10,264 nt of DNA, from assembly GCA_002323535.1 (NCBI GenBank), contig DCQT01000116.1, positions 1 to 10,264 of the forward strand, in the 5' to 3' direction. Position 1 is the first letter of the stretch. Each line of letters opens with the position of its first letter. A program made the position numbers and the translations under genes. Below the pieces are notes generated by a model. That model had not been told where the DNA came from. It ran no database searches and saw nothing but the letters and a program-made list of their open reading frames with translations. Shown here in pieces: positions 1 through 6,572 of the stretch. This stretch comes from Bacteriovoracaceae bacterium UBA1511. GTDB lineage: Bacteria > Bdellovibrionota > Bacteriovoracia > Bacteriovoracales > Bacteriovoracaceae.

Positions 1-126
1 AGTCCAGTTGAGCTTAAGCAAATTTTAATGAACTCATCAACAAAGCTTCCCACTTATGAATCAAGAGTTGGCTCAGGTGGACGCGCACACCTTGAAGCGG
101 CACTTAATCTTGCTAGAGAGTACTAA
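1..126 (+). CDS. C-terminal end of a probable subtilisin-like (S8) serine protease, 5' end outside window
   Basis: The frame is open from the first base and ends at TAA (124-126), giving 41 residues. The fragment begins SPVELKQILMNSS and ends in a SGGRAHLEAALNLAREY tail. In subtilases the last part of the catalytic domain typically reads 'elk.iL..sa...........GGrvna.kAl', and this piece has both parts in the right order and spacing: a helix leading to an 'IL..S' step, then a G-G-R followed by an amphipathic helix ending the protein. The catalytic Asp, His and Ser lie outside the window, so activity cannot be judged. The stop overlaps the stop of the facing mazG-like gene by four bases, and a strong terminator follows at 149-180. 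Another protein with a similar C-terminal helix remains possible. Confidence 0.6.
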   Translation, partial: SPVELKQILMNSSTKLPTYESRVGSGGRAHLEAALNLAREY

Positions 127-479
127 TACTCATCATACTTTTTCGAACTACCCCGCACTAACTCTGCGGGGTATTTTTTTGCATTTTTTTTAATCTTTTT
201 TTCGATTGAGCTGGAAAGATTAATATTCATCACACCAGCAAGCCTTACGGCATAAGTTAAAATATCACTCAGCTCTTCTGCCACTGCCTCTTTTTTTTCA
301 TCACTAATATTTTTTTGTTCAGCCTCACTCATCCACTGAAATATTTCTAAAAGCTCCGATGCTTCAACACTTAAAGCACAGGCCAAGTTTTTTGGCGTGT
401 GGAACTGTTCCCAATCTCGCTCTTTCGCAAAAGTACTAATATTATTTTTAAATTCATCAACATTAATTACATCACTCAT
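123..479 (-). CDS. MazG-like nucleotide pyrophosphohydrolase (RS21-C6/dCTPase type)
   Basis: This 118-residue protein is a small all-alpha NTP pyrophosphatase of the MazG superfamily. Such enzymes split (d)NTPs to the monophosphate and pyrophosphate, and the RS21-C6 branch favours dCTP and modified dCTP in the cytosol. The metal-binding ExxE...ExxD signature is present: E39 and E42 (in SVEASELLE), then E69 and D72 (in EELSDIL). Family hallmarks are also clear: RDWEQFHTPKNLA (21-33), EIFQWM (45-50) and the C-terminal KNAKKYPAELVRG stretch (98-110). The length is normal for a single-domain member. It starts 3 nt after the murG-like stop, with an AAGG ribosome site (minus strand of 488-491) inside the murG tail, so the two are probably co-transcribed. 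Substrate choice cannot be read from sequence. The last codons carry the terminator of the opposite gene. Confidence 0.9.
   Translation of the reverse strand: MSDVINVDEFKNNISTFAKERDWEQFHTPKNLACALSVEASELLEIFQWMSEAEQKNISDEKKEAVAEELSDILTYAVRLAGVMNINLSSSIEKKIKKNAKKYPAELVRGSSKKYDEY
149..191 (+). terminator. Rho-independent terminator of the protease gene, inside the facing mazG-like gene
   Basis: TACCCCGC (149-156) pairs perfectly with GCGGGGTA (166-173). An extra A-T pair closes a 7-nt loop. The stem is followed by T7 (174-180) and, after GCA, by T8 (184-191); a further T7 lies at 196-202. The GC-rich stem followed by T runs is a textbook intrinsic terminator for plus-strand transcription, 22 nt after the protease stop. 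It is one-directional: no T run follows the stem on the minus strand. The whole element lies within codons of the mazG-like gene. Confidence 0.88.
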
Positions 480-482
480 TTT

Positions 483-1547
483 TCAGGCCTTAACTTCATT
501 AAAAATAATTTCAATAATTTTATCTGATGCCTTGTTATCGATCTTCTCCTTAGGAGAGGAATCAAAGCAATTTACGGAGGACAGAAGTGATTGAGCATTA
601 AAATTATCTTCTAAAATAATTTCACTTCCAAGAACATCTTTTGCCTCAACAGCATTATGAAATTGTTCATTTTTCTGAGCGATTTTCAATGGAACGAAAA
701 TACTTTTTTTGCCCATGGAGATTAATTCCATTACCGTTCCTGCCCCCGCTCTGGAAACAACCACATCACTTATTTTAATTAAATCAACAAGCGAGTTTGT
801 AAAACCAAAGGGAATATAGTTCTCATCCTCAAGCTTACTGAATTCAGTCTCGTAATGACTACCCACCTGATGAAAAACTTTATACCTGCTTTTAAGCTCA
901 CCCAGAATTTCTTTTGTTACATCATTAATTAATTTACTTCCGTTTCCCCCGCCGGTGATCAAAAGAATTCTCTTTTCACCTTTACCAGCAAGAGAGGCTC
1001 CCTTTTTTATCTCAATAGGAAAACTTGGTTCATCAAAGCATTTTTTTGAAACGGGGTAACCTGTTAGGGTTGTTTTCTCGGAGGGAAAGTTTTCTTTTGA
1101 TTTTTCAAAGCTAATTAGCACTTGATCGCAAAACTTTGATGAAATTTTATTTGCTAGACCTGCAACAGCAGTTTGTTCGTGAATGATTGATTTTATCCCA
1201 AGTAACTTTGAAGCAATAACAACAGGAAGAGCAACAAACCCTCCCGTTGAAAAAACAAGACTATTTTTTCGAAACCGCGCAAGGATGAATACCGACTGAA
1301 TAATTCCAAAAATAAATCGAAAAAAGTCAGTTGCATTCTCTATTGAAAAATATCTTCGCAATTTACCTGTCGAGATTGGAAAGTACTTAATATTCATCTC
1401 TTCAATTATTTTTCGCTCAATACTTTTTTTCCCACCGACATAAAGTATTTCAACATCAGTTTTTTTTTGAAGAATTTCAGTAATAATTGTTTTGGCAGGA
1501 ATGACATGGCCTCCACTTCCGCCGCCAGTAAAAATAATTTTTTTCAT
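483..1547 (-). CDS. murG: MurG-type UDP-GlcNAc:lipid I N-acetylglucosaminyltransferase (GT28), divergent
   Basis: At 354 residues this has the length of MurG, the peripheral inner-membrane enzyme that adds GlcNAc to lipid I to make lipid II. The N-terminal Rossmann half has the glycine loop TGGGSGGHVIPA (7-18), a second Gly-rich stretch STGGFVALP (100-108) and HEQTAVAGLANK (123-134). The C-terminal donor half has TGYPVS (162-167), the loop ITGGGNGSKL (197-206), SRAGAGTVMEL (265-275) and the NEQFHNA segment (293-299). H14, H123, E124, N133, R266, E274, Q295 and N298 fit the MurG pattern. Non-consensus places are T126 (usually Asn in HEQN), GGN at 200-202 (usually S-Q-G) and E294 (usually Gln). 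No other cell-division or wall genes adjoin it, so this is not a dcw cluster. It may be the sole MurG or a paralogue. An AGGTGA ribosome site lies about 12 nt upstream. Confidence 0.83.
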   Translation of the reverse strand: MKKIIFTGGGSGGHVIPAKTIITEILQKKTDVEILYVGGKKSIERKIIEEMNIKYFPISTGKLRRYFSIENATDFFRFIFGIIQSVFILARFRKNSLVFSTGGFVALPVVIASKLLGIKSIIHEQTAVAGLANKISSKFCDQVLISFEKSKENFPSEKTTLTGYPVSKKCFDEPSFPIEIKKGASLAGKGEKRILLITGGGNGSKLINDVTKEILGELKSRYKVFHQVGSHYETEFSKLEDENYIPFGFTNSLVDLIKISDVVVSRAGAGTVMELISMGKKSIFVPLKIAQKNEQFHNAVEAKDVLGSEIILEDNFNAQSLLSSVNCFDSSPKEKIDNKASDKIIEIIFNEVKA

Positions 1548-1608
1548 TTTTAAAATCTATCACCTGAAATTAGATATTTATACCCAATTTATATATTCCT
1601 ATTCTATC

Positions 1609-1624
1609 GGCAATTATAATTGGC
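1609..1624. promoter_or_regulatory. Palindrome overlapping a candidate murG promoter -10
   Basis: CAATTATAATTG (1611-1622) is identical on both strands. The flanks add a further G-C match at 1609/1624, with one mismatched pair in between. Read on the minus strand it contains TATAAT, the sigma-70 -10 consensus, 60-75 nt before the murG start. No good -35 hexamer sits at the right distance, so this could be a repressor-type operator, a weak promoter, or chance in AT-rich DNA. Confidence 0.3.
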
Positions 1625-1736
1625 AAAACCAGCCATTTCTTTATTTTTTTATTTAAAAACAGGACTTATTGAAGTCTTTTAACCCATTGAAAGTACTTGT
1701 TTATCCCATTACTGACTCTCACAATGTTGGCGGGAA

Positions 1737-1744
1737 TATAAAAT
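1737..1744 (+). promoter_or_regulatory. Candidate -10 element for the lipoprotein/CARDB operon
   Basis: TATAAAAT lies about 85 nt before the preferred TTG start of the lipoprotein gene. The best upstream hexamer is a partial match, TGACTC (1713-1718), with an 18-nt spacer. The call rests on position and the -10 match only. Confidence 0.3.
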
Positions 1745-1826
1745 ACTAGAAAATTTTAAATCTGATACAGGATAACTTACGTTTAAATCCTAAATTTAGT
1801 TGAGAAAACTTCAAATAAGGACGCCA

Positions 1827-2285
1827 TTGATCAAAAGTACCAAAGACATATTTAACAATTTATTACGCACGGACATGGTGAAACTACTGGTGTTAATTAT
1901 CTTATGTTCTTCATGTATTCAGTCAGGCTCAGAAACTGCTACTACCTCAAATAAACCCACCAAACCATTTCACACAATTCATGACTTAAGATTCTCCTCT
2001 TCTCCCGGCGCGCTTGATTCTCGTTTATTTTATGGAATTAATTTTTCAACAGACTTTACAAACGAAATAAATGAAAGCGCCATCGTTAATGTAAAACTCG
2101 GTAACAAATCATATCTTTCGGCCAGCATCAAAGAATTAGTTATTAACCCTAAAGTGAGTTTTATTCCTCACTCATTAACGAAAAGTACATCTGCAAAAAT
2201 TACGATCTCCCTGAAAGGAGAAGAAATAAGTTCACAAATTATAAAACTAGAACCTGGAAAGTACACAAAACTAGTAAGGAGATAA
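1827..2285 (+). CDS. Putative small lipoprotein, unknown function, paired with the CARDB protein
   Basis: I do not recognise a family. The preferred start is TTG at 1827, because AAGGA (1817-1821) stands 5 nt before it; this gives 152 residues. In-frame alternatives are TTG 1800 and ATG 1875, neither with a good ribosome site. The N-terminus has lysines and an arginine, then a hydrophobic run VKLLVLIIL, then LCSSC. Cys30 is the likely lipidated residue, although Cys instead of Leu at -3 makes the lipobox imperfect. After a Thr/Ser/Lys-rich spacer (about 31-50), the mature part is rich in alternating hydrophobic and polar residues, as in a beta-sandwich, with no Cys and no evident catalytic motif. 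The stop codon overlaps the ribosome-site region of the next gene, so the two are translationally linked. A surface or periplasmic anchor or partner role for the CARDB protein is inference. Confidence 0.68.
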   Translation: MIKSTKDIFNNLLRTDMVKLLVLIILCSSCIQSGSETATTSNKPTKPFHTIHDLRFSSSPGALDSRLFYGINFSTDFTNEINESAIVNVKLGNKSYLSASIKELVINPKVSFIPHSLTKSTSAKITISLKGEEISSQIIKLEPGKYTKLVRR

Positions 2286-2292
2286 AATTATT
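2276..2292 (+). promoter_or_regulatory. Strong ribosome binding site followed by ATT ATT, the probable rare start of the CARDB gene
   Basis: AAGGAG (2276-2281) is the best ribosome site in this operon and lies within the last codons of the lipoprotein gene. No ATG, GTG or TTG follows at usable distance in the frame of the CARDB gene. ATT codons stand 5 nt (2287) and 8 nt (2290) downstream, and the frame is closed by TAA at 2275-2277. Starting at ATT restores a complete Sec signal peptide with two lysines. Confidence 0.7.
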
Positions 2293-5200
2293 TTAAGCAA
2301 ATTCCTTTCAAAAACATTACTACTTATTTTGATGGCACTATTCGTTTGCCCTCAGGTTTTTGGCGTGGAAGTTCTAGAGGAAGGAAAAATTTCCTCAGAA
2401 GATGATACTACAGCATCGGATGGTGACTTTAACGATGTTGTAATGACCTGGAATGGCCAAGTAACTTATACATCCGGAGTAATCAGTCAGTTTCAAGCAA
2501 ACATGAAAGGAGCAAGATGTGGAGCAAAGTTTCAAGATGCAATTTATTTTAAATCAAAATTCTGTGATGGAACTCTCCTTGTTACTGCACCAGATGGATC
2601 AGAGATAAACAATGGACATGTCTTAAAAGATCAATGGACCCTAGTGTCTTCCGCTTTTTGTCGTGACTTTTTTATTGATGGTAAGATCGGAAAATATCAA
2701 GAAGACTATAACAATGGACTTGAATATCAAGTAACACTTGTCTGTGATCCAGGCCAATCAATTACACCAGAAGTAACTCAATCATCAGGAGTTAACTTTA
2801 ATTCATTACCTATGACTGAATTTTGGGGGATTTCACCCGATGGTGACCCAAATAATATACTAGATTCAAGCAGTACAATTTATTACACAATGACGCCGGC
2901 GGGAAAACTGGAAGTTATAAAAAATGCTCTCCTTCCAAAAGCGTATGCAGAAACTCAAGTCTTTGGTTTCCCAAGTATCATTCATCAATCACTTGACGCT
3001 CCTGATATGAGAGAGAAAAACTCTCTAACTAGCGCTTATAAATTAAATGAGCAAAATGAAATTTTAAATAACTGCGTTGAACTTGGAGATGCAGAAAACT
3101 GCAAAGATTCAATAACTCAATTCATGCGTCACACTGTAAAGAATCTAAAAGTGGATCTTCTCTCCACAGGAAAAGTACAATTCCCGCCTATAATAAACGG
3201 TGCATTCTCTGGCTCCTACATGCCGACAGCAATGGAGTTATGTTCAAGCGGTGAATGTAACAGGTTCAATGTAAACGATGGAAAACTTAACAGCATAAGA
3301 AGTGCGATTGATATTGGTGGTGGAAAGTTTCGTTACCAAGATGATTTATTTGGAAATGCCGCAACTGGAGGATCCTGTTCAGAAACGCCGATTACATGTA
3401 GCGGAGAAACCATATCCATTTCCACAAATGCACTCAGTGGAGAATTATTCCAGTGTTGTCCAACTTACCTGCCTGAATTAGTTTTAAGCGAGAGTGGTAA
3501 CTGCCAGTGCGTTAGTCCTGATGGAAGTGTTACTCCAAGCCCAGGCGGTGGAGGCATTGGTGGAGTAGGTACTCCAAATACTGGCGGCCCTCTTCCGGAC
3601 CTTGCCATTAGTCAGAACATCACGATCATTCCGCAAAACTCCACAACGGCTCAAGGACCTTTGGAGAATGAGTCCGTTGACGTTGAGGTAACAATCCTAA
3701 ACAATTCTGCCGTCCTCACTTCAAATGTTAATGTGAAGCTTTATGTCCAATCTAAAAACTCTGCTTCTCCAAGACTCACTTACTCAAAAACATTAAATAC
3801 CCCATTTAATAATCTAAACCCACAAATAACTAATTTTAATATTCCTTCAGGACTTAAATACCAAGATAAAATTATTGTTTACGCAGACGAGGGATCACCT
3901 AACGGGTTAATCCCTGAATTAAACGAAAAAGATAACAGGCAGGTGTTTAGACCAACTATTAGAGTACCTGATATAGCGATCACTCTTAATCAACCAACAG
4001 AATTTGATATTTCTCGGGCAGCAGACATTGGTCATACCATGTTTAGTGGAGATGGCGGAGCCTTTTACAACGATAGCTCTGATATTGTTGATTTAAATAT
4101 TGATATTGAAAATTTAGGACTTGCGGACGCGAGCAACGTTGAGGTTTGCTTTAAAATTACCTCACCACCTACAGTTAGCACAACAGCTTCAAGCTCTGGA
4201 GGATCTACTTCTGGGGGGGCCATAAGTGGTAGTGGCTCTGGTGGCTTACTAATCGGAGGATCAAGTGGCTCTACCTCAGGACTTCCTCAAAGCACTGTTA
4301 CTTTTAAATGCCAAACAATACCCAACCTCTATGCTGGTGCGGCCTCACCTACTAGAGTCACTGACAGCATAACTTTTAATGACACAGGAGATTGGCGAGT
4401 CGACTTTCTTATCGACCGGAATCGAAACATCACTGAAGCACGAACGGACAACAACCAAATTTACAGGCTAATCAAGGTAATTGATAAGCCAACTTTAAAT
4501 GTTACTTCAACAAGTGTCTTTAAAAGCAACTCTGAGAACCCGTATTTAAAAGTTAGTGATGATGCTGATATTTCTGTTATTGGAATTAATAACTCCACCT
4601 CTACTCTTTCAAATACTTTAAACCTTTCTTTTGATCACACTCCTCCGGGAGGAACTACAACAACAACGACACTCGCGACAGGAGTGTCTCTCTCCCCTAC
4701 TGAAAGTTATAAATCAACAGGACAAATATATTCTCTAGCTCAAGGGTTACATGAGGTTGTATCAAAAATTGACTATGGATCGAATAATTCACAAACCCAA
4801 ACTGTAAACTTTTGCGTAAACCCGGCACTCCCGGACTTAGCCGCAAGTTACACTGAACTCAACTGTCCAAATACACCAGATCACTTACCTGTTGCAGGAC
4901 AAAATATTTCTCTTAGGGTTAATTATGCAAACTTAGGTGATGCCGCTCTAAATAGTCCAAGCGCTCACCACAGGGTTAAACTCTTTTACACCACGGATAA
5001 AGACTGGAAAGCAAACAACACGACACTTACACTTATTGGACAAAGAGATATCTCTACATACACTGCTCCGGGGGATTCAAGAAGTGAAGTTTTTACGTGG
5101 AATACTTCGGGACTGAGTGCTGGGGATTATTTTTTAGTCGCTGATGTTAATTCACTAACAACTCCCCCTGCAAATTGCCCAAGCTCTGGTGGGGGCTGGG

Positions 5201-6519
5201 ATGCAAATTCAGAAAACAACAGGCTCACAAGTAAGATTAAGCTACACGGACCTGGAGCTGATTTAACTCTATCTGATTTTACTTTTAGTGATTCTAACCC
5301 CGTTGAGGACACTCAAGTTACGGTAAGTGTTGATGCAAAAAACCTAGGCTCCGCCACTGTGAATAGCCAAATTGTCTGGCAGGTATTTGATGGAGCTGGA
5401 AACCTTTACTCTCAACACTCTGAGCCTCTCAGTCTTTCCGCATCAGCTTGTTACACACCAGCCTCTAGTACAAAAACTCATACATTTACTCCAGATAGGG
5501 AAAGTGCATATTTGGTCAAAGCTTTCCTTGATCATGCAAATTCAATTTCTGAATTTGATGAAGACAACAATAATAAACAAAAATATCTCTATGTTTCAGA
5601 AGAGCCGTTTCTTGCAAATTTAACGGGCACAACGGGAAACTCTACATTCAACACCAGTGGAAGTCGACATCATTCGGCAAACGGCACAGGCAGCATAAAC
5701 GCCTGGGTTCAGGCAAGCAGTCATCAAAACTGTAGTGGTGCCTGCTACCCTTGGGAGTGGGGAGCGGCCAGTGGAGCGACATTTGCGAAAGGAAAAAAGT
5801 TCACCGTCTCAGGACCTAGTGGAAATAGAACGGCTTATGCAAATATCACTGTCCCTATCGAGTTTTCTGGCTACTTTGATAATAACGCTGCCCCTTTTGG
5901 CGGTAGTGATTATCGATTAAAAATTGGTTTAGTTATCGCCGAGGGAAACACTATTACCTCAAGTCTTGTTCATGGGTACGGTGGACTAAGGCACGTCGTT
6001 TTATTAGATGAAAAGAAAAGTCCTTTTTGGGATATAGGAAGTTCTGCTCAAGTGAACCAGATTAATACTAGTGATATAGATATTATTAGCTCCAATGGGA
6101 CGACAAGTTCAACAATCTCTGAGGTCTCCGCCTATAAAAAAATCGCCTCAAAAGTTGGAAGTGCATTAAATTTTGCGGACCTTATCATTCAAGCAATAGA
6201 GTTAGCAAACGTTGATGACCTCTTTATAGACTCAAAGAGTATAAGTATAAGAAACGTTGTGCTTAAACCAAACCAGGATTATATAGTTATCCTTTATGCC
6301 AAGATGACTGCAGCTGCCACAGGTGTCACCTCGGTTGCCCAATTAAACTTTGGACAAAAATATTGTAGTGACTCAAGCTACAAAACCAAAAGTTCTTGCA
6401 CTTCTAATGGACATACATGGAACTCAAGCGCCTCTGCGCCGCAAATGAGCATCTTTGCTCAAGATCAAGTTCCTGATAGAGGTCTTTGGATTTTTGATCC
6501 AACTATTGAGTTTAGATAA
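2287..6519 (+). CDS. Large secreted multidomain protein with LruC/DUF4114-like N-domain and five CARDB-type repeats
   Basis: This is an exported protein of about 1,410 residues, counted from the ATT start. The TTG at 2329 would remove the basic half of the signal peptide. Domains in order: Sec signal peptide 1-26 (cleavage after VFG); N-terminal beta domain with the acidic DGDFNDVV motif (45-52), like the calcium-type motif of LruC/DUF4114 proteins; Cys-rich segment about 360-410; Gly/Pro linker about 412-432; CARDB-like repeats starting near 436, 560, 734, 848 and 990; and an unassigned C-terminal domain 1105-1410. Repeats 1, 2, 4 and 5 end in the CARDB signature 'E..E.DN' (PELNEKDN, TEARTDNN, DANSENN, SEFDEDNNN); repeat 3 does so only weakly. 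Repeat 2 carries a Ser/Gly insert (about 627-670). CARDB domains are adhesion-type beta-sandwiches in surface proteins. No LPXTG, PEP-CTERM or beta-barrel end is visible, so the export route past the periplasm is unknown. It follows the lipoprotein gene by 1 nt. Confidence 0.82.
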   Translation: MILSKFLSKTLLLILMALFVCPQVFGVEVLEEGKISSEDDTTASDGDFNDVVMTWNGQVTYTSGVISQFQANMKGARCGAKFQDAIYFKSKFCDGTLLVTAPDGSEINNGHVLKDQWTLVSSAFCRDFFIDGKIGKYQEDYNNGLEYQVTLVCDPGQSITPEVTQSSGVNFNSLPMTEFWGISPDGDPNNILDSSSTIYYTMTPAGKLEVIKNALLPKAYAETQVFGFPSIIHQSLDAPDMREKNSLTSAYKLNEQNEILNNCVELGDAENCKDSITQFMRHTVKNLKVDLLSTGKVQFPPIINGAFSGSYMPTAMELCSSGECNRFNVNDGKLNSIRSAIDIGGGKFRYQDDLFGNAATGGSCSETPITCSGETISISTNALSGELFQCCPTYLPELVLSESGNCQCVSPDGSVTPSPGGGGIGGVGTPNTGGPLPDLAISQNITIIPQNSTTAQGPLENESVDVEVTILNNSAVLTSNVNVKLYVQSKNSASPRLTYSKTLNTPFNNLNPQITNFNIPSGLKYQDKIIVYADEGSPNGLIPELNEKDNRQVFRPTIRVPDIAITLNQPTEFDISRAADIGHTMFSGDGGAFYNDSSDIVDLNIDIENLGLADASNVEVCFKITSPPTVSTTASSSGGSTSGGAISGSGSGGLLIGGSSGSTSGLPQSTVTFKCQTIPNLYAGAASPTRVTDSITFNDTGDWRVDFLIDRNRNITEARTDNNQIYRLIKVIDKPTLNVTSTSVFKSNSENPYLKVSDDADISVIGINNSTSTLSNTLNLSFDHTPPGGTTTTTTLATGVSLSPTESYKSTGQIYSLAQGLHEVVSKIDYGSNNSQTQTVNFCVNPALPDLAASYTELNCPNTPDHLPVAGQNISLRVNYANLGDAALNSPSAHHRVKLFYTTDKDWKANNTTLTLIGQRDISTYTAPGDSRSEVFTWNTSGLSAGDYFLVADVNSLTTPPANCPSSGGGWDANSENNRLTSKIKLHGPGADLTLSDFTFSDSNPVEDTQVTVSVDAKNLGSATVNSQIVWQVFDGAGNLYSQHSEPLSLSASACYTPASSTKTHTFTPDRESAYLVKAFLDHANSISEFDEDNNNKQKYLYVSEEPFLANLTGTTGNSTFNTSGSRHHSANGTGSINAWVQASSHQNCSGACYPWEWGAASGATFAKGKKFTVSGPSGNRTAYANITVPIEFSGYFDNNAAPFGGSDYRLKIGLVIAEGNTITSSLVHGYGGLRHVVLLDEKKSPFWDIGSSAQVNQINTSDIDIISSNGTTSSTISEVSAYKKIASKVGSALNFADLIIQAIELANVDDLFIDSKSISIRNVVLKPNQDYIVILYAKMTAAATGVTSVAQLNFGQKYCSDSSYKTKSSCTSNGHTWNSSASAPQMSIFAQDQVPDRGLWIFDPTIEFR
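4189..4296 (+). repeat. Ser/Gly-rich low-complexity insert with imperfect DNA repeats and a G7 tract
   Basis: Within CARDB repeat 2 the codons for Ser, Gly and Thr form a degenerate repeat. GGAGGATC occurs at 4198-4205 and again at 4255-4262, each followed by related CTACTTC/CTACCTC-type sequence. A run of seven G lies at 4213-4219, the longest G run I noticed in this AT-rich window. The insert interrupts the beta-sandwich and probably forms a flexible loop. Such tracts expand, contract or shift frame by replication slippage. Confidence 0.6.
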
Positions 6520-6540
6520 TTCAATAGTTTTTGTTTTGTA
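6501..6540 (+). terminator. Possible AT-rich intrinsic terminator spanning the CARDB gene stop codon
   Basis: AACTATTGA (6501-6509) pairs perfectly with TCAATAGTT (6522-6530), around a 10-12 nt loop that contains the TAA stop. The right arm runs into a T-rich tail (TTTTTGTTTTG). The stem has only two G-C pairs, so it is weak, but its position at the gene end is right. It would partly separate the CARDB gene from the next gene, 53 nt further on. Confidence 0.45.
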
Positions 6541-6572
6541 ATTTTTTTAAAAATTAATCCCGAAGTTAATTC

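Larger units (their letters stand above)
1548..1826. other. Divergent intergenic region between murG-like and lipoprotein genes
   Basis: This very A+T-rich stretch separates two divergent transcription units and should hold both promoters. I see no convincing ORF or RNA gene in it. It contains a perfect palindrome at 1611-1622 and a TATAAAAT candidate -10 at 1737-1744 facing the lipoprotein gene. A TTG at 1800-1802 is in frame with the lipoprotein gene but has no ribosome site in front of it. Confidence 0.6.

Noticed and set aside
397..594. Open plus-strand frame across the mazG/murG junction
   Set aside because: It lies antisense to two well-supported genes, has no ribosome site and no recognisable protein features.
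5127..5920. Short open frames within the CARDB gene, on both strands
   Set aside because: They overlap clear CARDB and C-terminal domain coding sequence, their translations show no family features, and low stop density here is explained by the real frame.
6531..6572. Own promoter for the glutamate-synthase-like gene in the short T-rich gap
   Set aside because: TTGTTT followed by AT-rich sequence gives no convincing -10 at the right spacing; poly-T composition alone would produce such partial matches.
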